From contig NZ_CP074405.1 in assembly GCF_018388445.1 (NCBI RefSeq), positions 930,001-994,000 of the forward strand: DNA of 64,000 nt. The letters are read 5' to 3'. The notes below the pieces were generated by a model. The model was not told where the DNA came from, made no database searches, and saw only the letters and a program-made list of their open reading frames with translations. The position numbers were made by a program, and so were the translations under genes. The DNA is from Cellulomonas wangleii. Its GTDB lineage: Bacteria; Actinomycetota; Actinomycetes; Actinomycetales; Cellulomonadaceae. Positions 10,971-23,260 of this stretch are shown piece after piece; the stretch's first letter is position 1, and every line of letters starts with the position of its first letter.

Positions 10971-11366
10971 ATGTCGACGAACGGTGAGCTGACGAACGGG
11001 ACGGCGACGGAGCGCTCCTACATGCGGCCGATCGAGATGCCGCAGCCCTCGCCCGACGCCGAGCTGGACAGGCTGTTCCACGCGTTGTCCGACGCGACCC
11101 GCCGGGCCATCGTCGAGCGGCTCGCGCGGGAGGCGGCGTCGGTGTCCGCGCTCGCCGAGCCGTTCGCGATGTCGATGCCGGCCGTGGTCCAGCACCTCGC
11201 GGTCCTGGAGCGGGCGGGCGTGGTGGTGTCCCGGAAGGTCGGCCGCGTGCGCACGTACCGGCTGACCCCGGACGGCACGCTCACGGCGCGCACCTGGCTC
11301 GACCGGCACCGGCTGCACGCCGAGCGTGCCCTCGACCGCCTGTCCCAGCGCGGGCACCGCGACTGA
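10971..11366 (+). CDS. ArsR-family winged-helix regulator
   Basis: 131 aa with an ArsR-type winged helix: FHALSDATRRAIVERLARE and recognition region MSMPAVVQHLAVLERAGVV. No cysteine pair is present, so it is not a metal sensor of the ArsR/SmtB type; it resembles the subgroup usually paired with SRPBCC proteins, but no such gene is adjacent. ATG 10971 follows a GGTGGTG stretch; a later ATG near 11022 is possible. Convergent with the MarR gene across 30 bp. Confidence 0.85.
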   Translation: MSTNGELTNGTATERSYMRPIEMPQPSPDAELDRLFHALSDATRRAIVERLAREAASVSALAEPFAMSMPAVVQHLAVLERAGVVVSRKVGRVRTYRLTPDGTLTARTWLDRHRLHAERALDRLSQRGHRD

Positions 11367-11396
11367 CCGCGCGGAGGCCGTCGGTGCGCGGCGGGC

Positions 11397-11915
11397 TCAG
11401 GACGCGTCGAACAGGGTGAGGACGTCGCGCAGCAGCGCGGCGAGGCGCTCGCGGTCCTCCTCCGGGAGCTCCCCGATGAGGCCCCGCTCGACGTCCAGCA
11501 GGTCCGCGAACGCCTCGTCGACGCGCTGCAGGCCCGCCGGGGTGAGGGTGACCAGGACCCCGCGCCGGTCGTCGGGGGACGGCTGGCGCTCGACCAGACC
11601 CTGCTCCGCGAGCCGGTCGATGCGGTTGGTCATGGTCCCGCTGGTCACGAGGGTCTGCGTCAGCAGCGCGCCGGGGGACAGCCGGTACGGCTCGCCGGCG
11701 CGGCGCAGCGCCGCGAGCACGTCGAACTCCCACGTCTCCAGGCCGTGCCGCGCGAACGCGCCGCGTCGCGCGAGGTCGAGGTGCCGCGCGAGGCGGCTCA
11801 CCCGGGACAGCACGGTCAGGGGCCGGACGTCCAGGTCGGGTCGCTCGCGCTGCCACGCGAGGACGATGCGGTCGACCTCGTCGCGGGGCGGCCCTGCGGT
11901 GTCGCTGTCGGCCAT
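11397..11915 (-). CDS. MarR-family transcriptional regulator
   Basis: 172 aa with an N-terminal helix, a winged helix-turn-helix (LSPGALLTQTLVTSGTMTNR, then a wing rich in RQPSPDDRRGV) and C-terminal dimerisation helices. The DxRR of the wing is intact. Ligand unknown. The start ATG (11913-11915) is just downstream on the minus strand of an A/T-richer patch that may be its own operator. Confidence 0.9.
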   Translation of the reverse strand: MADSDTAGPPRDEVDRIVLAWQRERPDLDVRPLTVLSRVSRLARHLDLARRGAFARHGLETWEFDVLAALRRAGEPYRLSPGALLTQTLVTSGTMTNRIDRLAEQGLVERQPSPDDRRGVLVTLTPAGLQRVDEAFADLLDVERGLIGELPEEDRERLAALLRDVLTLFDAS

Positions 11916-11921
11916 GGTCCG

Positions 11922-11940
11922 AGATTAGTCGACGTCAAGA
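11922..11940 (-). promoter_or_regulatory. Possible MarR autoregulatory site
   Basis: On the minus strand this reads TCTTGACGTCGACTAATCT, ending six bases before the marR ATG. It contains TTGACGTCGAC, similar to sites bound by MarR proteins, and stands out against GC-rich flanks. By eye only. Confidence 0.3.
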
Positions 11941-11959
11941 CACCGGGCGTGCGGACGGG

Positions 11960-12598
11960 CTACGGGGCGGGCGGCTTGTCGAGCTGCGGGTGCCGCTCGA
12001 GCGCCTCCAGGCCGTTCCACGCCAGGTTGACCAGGTGCGCCGCGACCTCGGCCTTGCGCGGGCTGCGCGCGTCGAGCCACCACTGGCCGGTGAGCGCGAC
12101 CATCCCCACCAGCATCTGCGCGTAGATGGGCGCGGTGCGCGCGTCGAGCCCGCGCTTGCGGAACTCGTTGGCCAGCAGGTGCTCCACCTGCGTGGCGACG
12201 TCGCCGATGAGCGAGGAGAACGTGCCGGTGGCCTGCGCGACGGGGGAGTCGCGGACGAGGATGCGGAACCCCGCCTCCGACGTCTCGATGTACGACAGCA
12301 GGGCCAGGGTCGTCCGCTCGAGCAGGGCACGCGGGTGGCCGCCGCCCTCGAGCGCCCCGGTGAGCGCACCGGTCAGGGCCTGGATCTCGCGGTCGACGAC
12401 GACCGCGTACACGCCTTCCTTGCCCCCGAAGTGCTCGTAGACGACCGGCTTGGACACCCCGGCGCGGGCCGCGATCTCCTCCACCGACGTGTTGTCGAAG
12501 CCCTTCTCCGCGAACAGGGTGCGCGACACGTCCAGCAGCTGCGCGCGCCGTTCGACGCCGGTCATGCGCGCGCGGGACCGCTTGGGGTCGGAGGCCAT
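11960..12598 (-). CDS. TetR/AcrR-family transcriptional regulator
   Basis: 212 aa. The N-terminal TetR helix-turn-helix is complete (RRAQLLDVSRTLFAEKGF, then SVEEIAARAGVSKPVVYEHF). The C-terminal ligand domain matches the subgroup found beside tRNA-Gln and glmU in many actinobacteria, possibly sensing lipids or drugs. ATG 12598 (MASDPKRS) was chosen; an in-frame ATG at 12607 is equally possible, as neither has a clear Shine-Dalgarno. Confidence 0.92.
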   Translation of the reverse strand: MASDPKRSRARMTGVERRAQLLDVSRTLFAEKGFDNTSVEEIAARAGVSKPVVYEHFGGKEGVYAVVVDREIQALTGALTGALEGGGHPRALLERTTLALLSYIETSEAGFRILVRDSPVAQATGTFSSLIGDVATQVEHLLANEFRKRGLDARTAPIYAQMLVGMVALTGQWWLDARSPRKAEVAAHLVNLAWNGLEALERHPQLDKPPAP

Positions 12599-12691
12599 GG
12601 GCCCCATTGTGCCGTGCGGGGCGCCGGGACGGCCGAGGTGCCCGCCGCCTGCGCGGCGCCGCTCCCGCGGGCTGGCAGACTGGGACGCCGG

Positions 12692-12763
12692 TCCGCCCTG
12701 GTGTAACGGCAGCATGCAGGCCTTTGGAGCCTTGCGGTCCAGGTTCGAATCCTGGGGGCGGAG
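12692..12763 (+). tRNA. tRNA-Gln(UUG)
   Basis: A complete cloverleaf can be drawn: acceptor arms TCCGCCC and GGGCGGA, D stem, anticodon loop CTTTGGA with anticodon TTG, T arm CCAGG-TTCGAAT-CCTGG and discriminator G. The first anticodon-stem pair (C27-U43) is mismatched. CCA is not encoded. It marks the boundary between the core region and the accessory sugar block. Confidence 0.93.
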
Positions 12764-12852
12764 CACGCTCGTCGGCGGCTGCGGCTGCCGGCCCCGGCGA
12801 CCTCGGCCGGCCCCGACCCTCCCGGATCCCCCCGTGAGGGTGATCGCCAGGG

Positions 12853-12890
12853 CATTACTCCAATGGTTATATTTACCGCCACAGTTTCGC
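12853..12890 (+). promoter_or_regulatory. A/T-rich promoter/operator of the sugar ABC operon
   Basis: In the 182-bp gap after tRNA-Gln, bases 12853-12890 are markedly A/T-rich, with TTACTC, GGTTATATTTACC and a TATATT that could be a -10. GGT and ACC flank the A/T core symmetrically. It is the natural site for control of the operon by the ROK regulator encoded at its end. No strong full palindrome was found. Confidence 0.4.
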
Positions 12891-12945
12891 GACGGTGCTC
12901 GGACGACGGGGTCCGCACCGGGCGACCGCAGAGAGGCGGACACTC

Positions 12946-14238
12946 ATGGGCACCACGGGATCACGCGTGAGGCGCACCGGGACGGCGGCCATCGCCGCAC
13001 TGAGCACTCTCGCGCTGGCGGCGTGCGGCAGCGGCGGGGGCGACGCGGCGGCGGACGGGCCTGTGACCCTCACGATGACGGTGTGGGGCGGCGACGTCGA
13101 CAAGAAGTCGTACCAGGAGCGCATCGACCTGTTCGAGGCCTCGCAGGACGAGATCTCCATCAAGCTCCAGCTGATCCCCGGCGAGCAGTACGAGCAGAAG
13201 GTCCAGACGATGATCGCCGGCGGCGACGGACCCGACATCATGCAGGTCGCCGAGGGCGTGAACGTCTACTCCTCGAAGAAGCAGATCCTCCCGCTCGACG
13301 ACCTGGCGGCGGACGCGGGGCTCGACCTCGAGGAGCGGTTCGGCCCCGTCGGCACGCTGTACTCCTACGACGGCAGCGTCTACGCCGTGCCCGACCGTTC
13401 CGGCGCCATGATCGTCTACTACAACAAGGACATGTTCGACGCCGCGGGCGTCGAGTACCCCAGCGCCGAGTGGACGTGGGAGGACGCGCAGGCGGCGATG
13501 GAGCAGCTCACGATCCCCGGCGAGCAGTGGGGCTACGCCGGGGCGGGCTGGTGGGCGCAGTGGTGGTCCTTCGCCTACCAGAACGGCGGCCGGATCATCG
13601 ACGAGGACGGCCTGCCCGCCGCCAACTCGCCCGAGGTCGTCGAGGCCCTGCAGTGGGCCAACGACCTCACGCACGTGCACCACGTCGTGCCCACCGCCGC
13701 CGAGTACGCGGACATGGGCCCCGACATGGGCGGCGACCCGGCGTTCGCGGCCCAGAAGGTCGCGATGAACACGACCGGCTTCTGGGCGATCAACTCCCTG
13801 CTCGAGGCCGACTTCGAGTGGGACATCGCGCCCCTGTGGCAGGGCGACGAGCAGGCCGTGTCCGCGTTCGGCTCCGGCCTGGCGATCTCCCGCGACAGCA
13901 AGCACGCCGAGCAGGCGTTCGCGGCCATCGACTTCCTCACGGACGCCGAGGCGCAGCAGGTCATCATCAAGAACGCCCAGGACGTGCCCGCCAACCTCGA
14001 GGTGCAGGGTTCGGAGGAGTTCCTCAAGCCGGAGTGGGCCACCCGCGAGGTCGACATGTCCGCGTTCGGCGCGTCCTCCGCCTTCGTCTTCACCTCCCCG
14101 CTCATCCCCGAGTGGAACCAGATGCAGGCCGCCTTCGACGACAACCTCGGGACGTTCTGGAACGAGGGTGGCGACGCCAAGGCCCAGCTCGACGTGATCC
14201 AGAAGAAGCTCGAGACCGTCATCAAGCCGGCGCGCTGA
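12946..14238 (+). CDS. Sugar ABC transporter substrate-binding lipoprotein
   Basis: 430 aa, solute-binding protein family 1 (MalE-like). The signal peptide ends in a LAAC lipobox with the lipid-bearing Cys at about residue 27, followed by a Gly-rich linker. Mature features such as GGDGPDIMQV and YNKDMFDAAGV are typical of oligosaccharide binders. ATG 12946 was chosen for the GAGAGG Shine-Dalgarno at 12931-12936. First gene of a tightly overlapping operon with two permeases, a GH35 beta-galactosidase and a ROK regulator, so a galacto-oligosaccharide ligand is inferred. Confidence 0.93.
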   Translation: MGTTGSRVRRTGTAAIAALSTLALAACGSGGGDAAADGPVTLTMTVWGGDVDKKSYQERIDLFEASQDEISIKLQLIPGEQYEQKVQTMIAGGDGPDIMQVAEGVNVYSSKKQILPLDDLAADAGLDLEERFGPVGTLYSYDGSVYAVPDRSGAMIVYYNKDMFDAAGVEYPSAEWTWEDAQAAMEQLTIPGEQWGYAGAGWWAQWWSFAYQNGGRIIDEDGLPAANSPEVVEALQWANDLTHVHHVVPTAAEYADMGPDMGGDPAFAAQKVAMNTTGFWAINSLLEADFEWDIAPLWQGDEQAVSAFGSGLAISRDSKHAEQAFAAIDFLTDAEAQQVIIKNAQDVPANLEVQGSEEFLKPEWATREVDMSAFGASSAFVFTSPLIPEWNQMQAAFDDNLGTFWNEGGDAKAQLDVIQKKLETVIKPAR

Positions 14239-15212
14239 TGGCCGTCGACCTCGGCGAGGCCCTCGGCACGGTGCGGGCGACCCGCCCGCACCGTGCCGAG
14301 GGGCGCAGGGCGCCTCGCCAGAAGCTCACCCGGCGGCGCAAGGTCGAGGCGCGCTGGTTCTGGCTGTTCATCTCCCCGTGGCTCATCGGGTTCGTCGGGT
14401 TCCTGCTGGGCCCGATGGTCGCCTCGATCGCCATCTCGCTCACCGAGTGGGACTCCTTCACCCCGCCGACGTTCGTCGGGTTCGAGAACTACACGACGGC
14501 GCTGACCGGTGACCCGGTCTTCTGGAAGGCCCTGGGCAACACGTTCTTCTACGCGCTCGTCTCGGTGCCGCTGGGCCTGGCGATCGGGGTGTGGCTGGCC
14601 AACCTGCTCAACAAGCGGATCCGCGGTCGCAAGCTCTTCCGCACGCTCATCTACCTGCCCACGCTGGTGCCGCTGGTCGCCACCGCGATGGTCTTCAAGA
14701 TGGTGCTCGCGCCGTCCGGGCCGCTGAACGACCTGCTCGGGGTGCTCGGGCTGACCGGCCCGAGCTGGCTGCTGGACCCGACCTGGGTGAAGCCGGCGCT
14801 CGTCGTGCTCTCCGCGTGGGGTGCGGGCGGGGCCACCGTCCTGCTGCTGTCGGCGATGAACGGGGTCCCGCGGGAGTTCTACGAGGCCGCGGAGATCGAC
14901 GGCGCCGGGTCGGTGCGCCAGTTCTGGTCGATCACCTTCCCGCAGATCACGCCGATCATCTTCTTCAACCTGGTCATGGGCCTGATCGGGGCGTTCCAGA
15001 TCTTCGGGCAGGTGTACATCCTGACCTCGGGGGGGCCGGACAACGCCAGCATGATGATGGTGCCGCTGCTCTTCCGCGAGGCCTTCGGGTTCTACCGGTT
15101 CGGCTACGCGTCGGCCATCGCCTGGCTGCTGTTCCTCGTCATCATCGCGTTCACGGTCGTCGCGTTCCGCACGTCCCGACGATGGGTCTTCTACGAGACG
15201 GAGGTGCGGTGA
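14238..15212 (+). CDS. Sugar ABC transporter permease, MalF-like
   Basis: 324 aa with six predicted membrane helices after a basic cytoplasmic N-terminus. The EAA loop (EAAEIDGAGSVRQFWSITFP, about 215-235) that contacts the ATPase is intact. Start and stop overlap the neighbours (TGATG), so translation is coupled. No ATP-binding gene is in the operon; a shared MsiK-type ATPase elsewhere is expected, as usual in actinobacteria. Confidence 0.93.
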   Translation: MAVDLGEALGTVRATRPHRAEGRRAPRQKLTRRRKVEARWFWLFISPWLIGFVGFLLGPMVASIAISLTEWDSFTPPTFVGFENYTTALTGDPVFWKALGNTFFYALVSVPLGLAIGVWLANLLNKRIRGRKLFRTLIYLPTLVPLVATAMVFKMVLAPSGPLNDLLGVLGLTGPSWLLDPTWVKPALVVLSAWGAGGATVLLLSAMNGVPREFYEAAEIDGAGSVRQFWSITFPQITPIIFFNLVMGLIGAFQIFGQVYILTSGGPDNASMMMVPLLFREAFGFYRFGYASAIAWLLFLVIIAFTVVAFRTSRRWVFYETEVR

Positions 15213-16138
15213 TGGCTGTCGCCACGCCGATCACGCAGGCACCGCCGCTGGCCGCCGGACCGCGCAGCGAGCAGACGAACGCGCGCACCCTCAAGGCGTT
15301 CCGGGCCTCACCCGCGACGTACGCGGTGCTGCTCGTCGTCTCCGCCATGTTCTTCGTGCCGTTCGTGCTCATGGTCTCGATCGCGCTGGCCAGCGACGCG
15401 ACGAGCGCGACGAACATGTTCACGATCATCCCGACGGAGTTCGAGTGGTCGAACTTCGCGTCGGTGTTCACCGCGACGGGCCTGCCCGTGGGCCGGTTCG
15501 TGCTCAACTCCGTCATCATCGCGACGCTGGCCGCCGTGGGGCAGGTGCTGTCGTCCTCGCTCGTGGGCTACGCCTTCGCGCGGCTGCGTGCCCCGGGCAA
15601 GAACGTCATGTTCATGGTCGTGCTCGCCACGATGATGATCCCCGCGCAGATCACGATGATCCCGCAGTTCCTGCTGTTCAAGGAGCTCGGCTGGGTCAAC
15701 ACGTTCCTGCCGCTCATCGTGCCGAACTTCTTCTCCAACGCGTTCAACGTGTTCCTGGTGCGGCAGTTCGTCTCCCGGGTGTCGGGCGAGCTCGACGAGG
15801 CCGCGCAGGTCGACGGTCTGGGCTACTTCGGCATCTACCGCCGGATCGTCCTGCCGATGATGTGGCCGATCCTCACCGCGATCGCGATCTTCACGCTGAC
15901 CGCGGCCTGGGGCGACTTCATGGGCCCGCTCATCTACCTCAACCAGGAGGACATGATGCCGCTGGCCCTCGGCCTGCAGTTCATGACCTCGACGAGCAAC
16001 GCGATGCAGCTGCCGCCGTGGAACCTGGTGATGGTCGGCTCGATCCTGCTGACCGTGCCGATGATCGCCGTCTACTACGCCGGCCAGAAGTACCTGTACG
16101 AGATGAACCTCTCCGGCGGAAGCGCGGGTGTGAAGTGA
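15212..16138 (+). CDS. Sugar ABC transporter permease, MalG-like
   Basis: 308 aa, six predicted helices, EAA motif EAAQVDGLGYFGIYRRIVLP at about 195-215. Forms the membrane channel with the preceding permease. TGATG overlap upstream and GTGA overlap with the beta-galactosidase downstream. Confidence 0.93.
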   Translation: MAVATPITQAPPLAAGPRSEQTNARTLKAFRASPATYAVLLVVSAMFFVPFVLMVSIALASDATSATNMFTIIPTEFEWSNFASVFTATGLPVGRFVLNSVIIATLAAVGQVLSSSLVGYAFARLRAPGKNVMFMVVLATMMIPAQITMIPQFLLFKELGWVNTFLPLIVPNFFSNAFNVFLVRQFVSRVSGELDEAAQVDGLGYFGIYRRIVLPMMWPILTAIAIFTLTAAWGDFMGPLIYLNQEDMMPLALGLQFMTSTSNAMQLPPWNLVMVGSILLTVPMIAVYYAGQKYLYEMNLSGGSAGVK

Positions 16139-18774
16139 CGACGACCCTCCAGGACGGCACGGTGCGGCTCGGGCCCGGCGGGCTGGTGCTCGACGGCCGG
16201 GAGCAGGTGCTCGCGTGCGCGTCGCTGTTCTACTTCCGCATCCCGCGGGAGGAGTGGGCGGCACGCCTGGCCGCGGTGCGCGCGACCGGCTACACGCTCG
16301 TCGACGTGTACGTGCCGTGGAACTTCCACGAGCTCGCGCCGGGCGAGTGGGACTTCACCGGGCGTCGCGACGTCGGGGAGTTCCTCGACCTCGCGCACGC
16401 CGCGGGCCTCGGCGTGCTGGCCCGGCCGGGGCCGTACATCTGCTCGGAGTGGGACGGCGGTGCGCTGCCCGCGTGGCTGCCGCTCGAGGACGGCCTGGCG
16501 CTGCGCCAGGCCGAGCCCCGGTACCTGGCGCACGTCGAGCGCTGGTTCGACCGCGTGCTGCCGCTGCTGGTGCAGCGGCAGCACGGCCGGGGTGGACCCG
16601 TCGTGGCGGTCCAGCTCGAGAACGAGCTCGACTTCTTCGACACCGCGGACCGCGCGGCCTACGTCGGCGCGCTGCGGGACATGGCGGTGCGGCACGGCGT
16701 CGAGGTCCCGCTCGTGGCGTGCGCGGGCCAGGGCGACCTCGTCGGGGCCACCGGCGGGGTGCCCGGGGTGACCCCGGCGTTCAACTTCTACCCGGACGAC
16801 CGCTCGCCGTTCGTCGAGCCGGAGGTGCGGCGCTACGCCGACCTCCTCGCTGCCCGGGACGAGCCGCTGCTGGTCACGGAGACCAACCGCGCGCACGTGA
16901 CGCTGCGCCGGCTGCTGGTCAGCGGCGCCAAGGTGCTGGCCCCGTACCTGCAGGCCTCGGGGTACGACTTCGGGTTCACGCCGTCGGTGGGCAACTGGGG
17001 CGACCCCGGCGGGTTCATGACCCACGACTACGACTTCGGCGGGTACCTGTCGCCGACCGGGGAGCCCCGCCCGCAGACCGTCGAGGCGCGCGTCCTCACC
17101 GCGGTGACCCGCACCCTCGGCCCGCGCCTGGCGCGCGGGGTGCCGGGTGCGGCCGACGGCGCGTACACCGGCACGGCGCCGACCGCTGCGTCGCCGTCGC
17201 GCGTCGTGCTCGACGGCGGCGGCACGCTGCTGGGCGTGCCCAACCTCGGTGACGAGGACGCGACGTTCGAGCTCGCGGCGACGGACGCCCTGCCCGCCGT
17301 GCCGCTCACGGTGCCGGGGCACGCCTGCGCGCTGGTCCTGCGTGACCTGCCGCTCGAGGGCTTCGGCGGGCACGGCACGCTCGTGCTGGCCACCGGCGAC
17401 CTGGTCGGTGCCGGCCCCGACGGCGTGGAGCTCGCCGCCGCCGTGCCCGGGACCGTGGCGCTGGCGGCACCCGGCGGCGCCCCCACGCTCGTCGACCTGC
17501 CCGCACCGCGCCCGGGGTCGCCCGTGCGCGTCGTCGTCGACGCACCGCCGTCCGATGACGGCGTCCCGCCCGGCGAGCACCTGCGGTGGCAGGTGGTCGT
17601 GCACCACCCCGTCGACGTCCCGGGCCCGGACGGCCCGGTCACGGCCCCCGCCGGCACCCCCGCGGCGGAGCCCGTCCGGCTGACCGCGGCGCGGCGGCCC
17701 GCGCTGCCGACGCGGGACGGGACGACCCGGGAGCACCGCACGGCACCGGCCTCCGAGGAGGTCGGCGTGCACCGCGGCCGCACGCACTACGCGGCCGACG
17801 TGACGGGCGCCGACGAGCTGCTCCTCGAGGGTGCCGGCGACCTCGTCGACCTCGCCGTGGACGGCCGCCCGCTGCCCACGATCGCCGGGTTCGGCGCCAC
17901 CGTCGTCGTCCCCGTGGCCGGGGCGAGCACCCTGACCGCGACCGCGGAGACGTGGGGCCACCCCAACTTCGACGACGCCCGGCTGCCGGGCCTGGCCATG
18001 GGCTCGCTGCGCGGGCTGGGCCGGGTGTGGTCCGTGACGGGGCGGTCCGACGTGCACGCGCTGTGGACCGTCGAGCCCGGTGCCCAGTGGGCCGGCACCC
18101 CCGCGCCGTTGCGCCCGCTCGGCGGGTGGAGCAGCACGCGGGTGGGCGCGCCCGTCACGTACCGGCGCGGGCTGGACGTCGACGGCACGCACCACCACGC
18201 GCTGCACCTGCCCGGGCTCGGGGCGCCGGTCACGGTCACCGTGGACGGCGCCGACCACCTGGTGACGCCGCACGACCCGTGGCTGCACCTGGCACCCGGG
18301 GCGGGCCGCGACGTGGCGGTCACCGTGCCCCACGTGCCCGGCGTCCTGGGCGGTGCGACCCTGCTGCGGCTGGCCCCGGTCGAGGGGTGGCAGGTCGAGC
18401 CGCAGCCGGACCGCGACCTGGTCGCGCTCGCGGGCCGGACGGCGCCCGCGGAGCCTGTGGACCTGCCGCTGCGCCCGGCGCCCGGCGAGGAGCTGTGGCT
18501 CGACGTGGACGTGCCGCCCGGTGGCTGCTCGCTGCGGTTCGCCGGCACGCACGTGCGCGTCGCGGCGTACGCGCACGGTGAGCTGCTGGGCCGCGTGTGG
18601 CTCGGGGACCCGGCGAGCCCGCGGTTCACCGGGGGTGATCCTGGTCGGCTCTGGCTGCCCGGTGCCTGGAACTCTGGGATCATCCGGCTGATGGTCCGCG
18701 GGACCGTCGGAGCCGAGGCGCCCGAGCTGGGTGCGGTGCTCGTGCAGCCGACCGGGGGGACCGCATGGCCGTGA
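16135..18774 (+). CDS. GH35 beta-galactosidase, intracellular
   Basis: 879 aa. The N-terminal TIM barrel (about 10-330) is GH35: YFRIPREEW, a candidate acid/base Glu near residue 164 in LENELDF and a candidate nucleophile Glu near 249 in LVTETNRA. The rest is beta-sandwich domains ending in a jelly-roll. No signal peptide is seen, so it should act in the cytoplasm on beta-galactosides brought in by the ABC importer. The aromatic ENEYG form of the motif is replaced by ENELD, so specificity may be unusual. GTG start overlaps the permease stop; the end overlaps the ROK gene by 10 bp. Confidence 0.85.
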   Translation: MTTTLQDGTVRLGPGGLVLDGREQVLACASLFYFRIPREEWAARLAAVRATGYTLVDVYVPWNFHELAPGEWDFTGRRDVGEFLDLAHAAGLGVLARPGPYICSEWDGGALPAWLPLEDGLALRQAEPRYLAHVERWFDRVLPLLVQRQHGRGGPVVAVQLENELDFFDTADRAAYVGALRDMAVRHGVEVPLVACAGQGDLVGATGGVPGVTPAFNFYPDDRSPFVEPEVRRYADLLAARDEPLLVTETNRAHVTLRRLLVSGAKVLAPYLQASGYDFGFTPSVGNWGDPGGFMTHDYDFGGYLSPTGEPRPQTVEARVLTAVTRTLGPRLARGVPGAADGAYTGTAPTAASPSRVVLDGGGTLLGVPNLGDEDATFELAATDALPAVPLTVPGHACALVLRDLPLEGFGGHGTLVLATGDLVGAGPDGVELAAAVPGTVALAAPGGAPTLVDLPAPRPGSPVRVVVDAPPSDDGVPPGEHLRWQVVVHHPVDVPGPDGPVTAPAGTPAAEPVRLTAARRPALPTRDGTTREHRTAPASEEVGVHRGRTHYAADVTGADELLLEGAGDLVDLAVDGRPLPTIAGFGATVVVPVAGASTLTATAETWGHPNFDDARLPGLAMGSLRGLGRVWSVTGRSDVHALWTVEPGAQWAGTPAPLRPLGGWSSTRVGAPVTYRRGLDVDGTHHHALHLPGLGAPVTVTVDGADHLVTPHDPWLHLAPGAGRDVAVTVPHVPGVLGGATLLRLAPVEGWQVEPQPDRDLVALAGRTAPAEPVDLPLRPAPGEELWLDVDVPPGGCSLRFAGTHVRVAAYAHGELLGRVWLGDPASPRFTGGDPGRLWLPGAWNSGIIRLMVRGTVGAEAPELGAVLVQPTGGTAWP

Positions 18775-20003
18775 GGAAGCGCTCGTCGCGTGACATCCGC
18801 AGCGAGTCGCGCCTCGACGTGCTGCACGCGCTGCTCGCCGAGGGCGGCGCGACCCGCAACGGGCTGGCGCGGACCACGGGGCTGAGCCTCGCCACGGTCG
18901 CCACGGTCGTGTCCGAGCTGCTGGCGGAGGGGCTGGTCGCGGAGACCGGGGTCTCGGCGAGCGGTGTGGGCCGGCCCACGACCACGCTGGCGATCCGCGG
19001 CGCGCGGGGCATCCTCGCGGGCGTCGACGTCGCCGAGACGTACGTCTCGACGCACGTGTTCGATGCCGCCCTCACCGAGCTCGCGCGCGCCGACGTCCCG
19101 CTCGACGAGCGCGTGGAGTCGCCCGAGCACGTCGTGGGCGGCGTGCTCCGCTCGCTCGACGCGGCGCTGCGCGAGGCCGGCCGCGACAGGTCCGACCTGC
19201 TGGGTGTGGGCGTCGCGCTGCCGGGGCTGGTGCAGGGGCGCGACGGGGCGATGTCCGTGGTCGTGCCCGCGTGGCACTGGCGCGGCGTCGGCGTCCTGGA
19301 CCTGCTGCGCGGCCGTCTCGACGCCCCGATCGTCGTGGAGAACCCCCTCAAGGCGATCGCGACCGCCGAGCTGTGGCTCGGCGCCGGGCGCGGCGTCGAC
19401 AGCCTGGTGACCGTCAACCTCGGGACCGGCGTGGGTGCCGGCATCGTGCTCGACGGTGCCGTGCTGCGGGGCGCCACCAACTCCGCCGGGGAGTGGGGTC
19501 ACACCCTGCTGGTGCACGAGGGGCGCGGCTGCCGGTGCGGACGCCGCGGGTGCGTCGAGGCGTACGTGGGGGCGCCGGGGATCCAGCAGACGCTGCGCGA
19601 GACCGCCCCGGACCACCCGCTGACCGGGACGCAGCAGCAGAGCGACTTCATCGCCGGCCTGGCCGCGGCGCTCGACGCCGCCGACCCGGACCCGGCGGCC
19701 GTGCGCACGGTGGAACGGACGGCCGACTACCTGGGCTCCGCGATCGCGGACCTGGTGGCGGTCATCAACCCCGAGCTCGTCATGCTCACGGGGTGGACCG
19801 CGTGGGCCCTGGGTGAGCACCTGCTGCCGGGCACCGTGGCGCAGGTACGTGCGCAGGCGCCGCGCGGCACCACGACCGACCACACCGTCGGCATCTCCAC
19901 CGTCCGCGGCAACTCGGCGGCCATCGGCATGGCGACCCTCGCGCTGGAGCGGTTCCTCGGGGACGTCGGTCTGCTCACCACCCGCGTGCCGATCGCCCTC
20001 TGA
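18765..20003 (+). CDS. ROK-family transcriptional regulator
   Basis: 412 aa. An N-terminal winged helix (about 15-75: NGLARTTGLSLATVATVVSELL) is joined to a ROK sugar-kinase-like domain with the zinc motif CRCGRRGCVE and glycine-rich NLGTGVGAG. ROK repressors of this type bind sugars or sugar phosphates and control neighbouring sugar operons. ATG 18765 has a run of G (GGGGGGA) seven bases upstream; GTG 18771 is an alternative that would give a GTGA overlap. Confidence 0.9.
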   Translation: MAVRKRSSRDIRSESRLDVLHALLAEGGATRNGLARTTGLSLATVATVVSELLAEGLVAETGVSASGVGRPTTTLAIRGARGILAGVDVAETYVSTHVFDAALTELARADVPLDERVESPEHVVGGVLRSLDAALREAGRDRSDLLGVGVALPGLVQGRDGAMSVVVPAWHWRGVGVLDLLRGRLDAPIVVENPLKAIATAELWLGAGRGVDSLVTVNLGTGVGAGIVLDGAVLRGATNSAGEWGHTLLVHEGRGCRCGRRGCVEAYVGAPGIQQTLRETAPDHPLTGTQQQSDFIAGLAAALDAADPDPAAVRTVERTADYLGSAIADLVAVINPELVMLTGWTAWALGEHLLPGTVAQVRAQAPRGTTTDHTVGISTVRGNSAAIGMATLALERFLGDVGLLTTRVPIAL

Positions 20004-20025
20004 CGCGGGCGGACGACCCGACCGC

Positions 20026-20061
20026 GCGGGCGCACCGGCGCGTGTGCGCCGGTGCGCCCGC
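20026..20061. terminator. Bidirectional terminator between ROK and lacZ genes
   Basis: Perfect 16-bp inverted repeat (20026-20041 with 20046-20061) and a GTGT loop, placed between two convergent genes. It can serve both. Confidence 0.7.
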
Positions 20062-20088
20062 TGCGTCGACCCGCGGCCGTACCGGGCC

Positions 20089-23112
<3,024 letters not shown>

Positions 23113-23260
23113 TCAGATTAAAGGACGGGCGCCGCGGACCGGCTGTGGCGACCCCCGAACGGCGCGTGTCGCCGCCGGGTGACGTGCCGCCGCACCGCGA
23201 CGGCACCGCCCTGCGGCGGCGGCGCGGTGGCGACCCCGCCCGGGGCCGCCACCGCGGACC

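Noticed and set aside
12692..12763. Attachment site of an integrative element at tRNA-Gln
   Set aside because: No integrase and no second copy of the tRNA 3' end were found by eye up to glmU; only the unusual position of the sugar block supports insertion.
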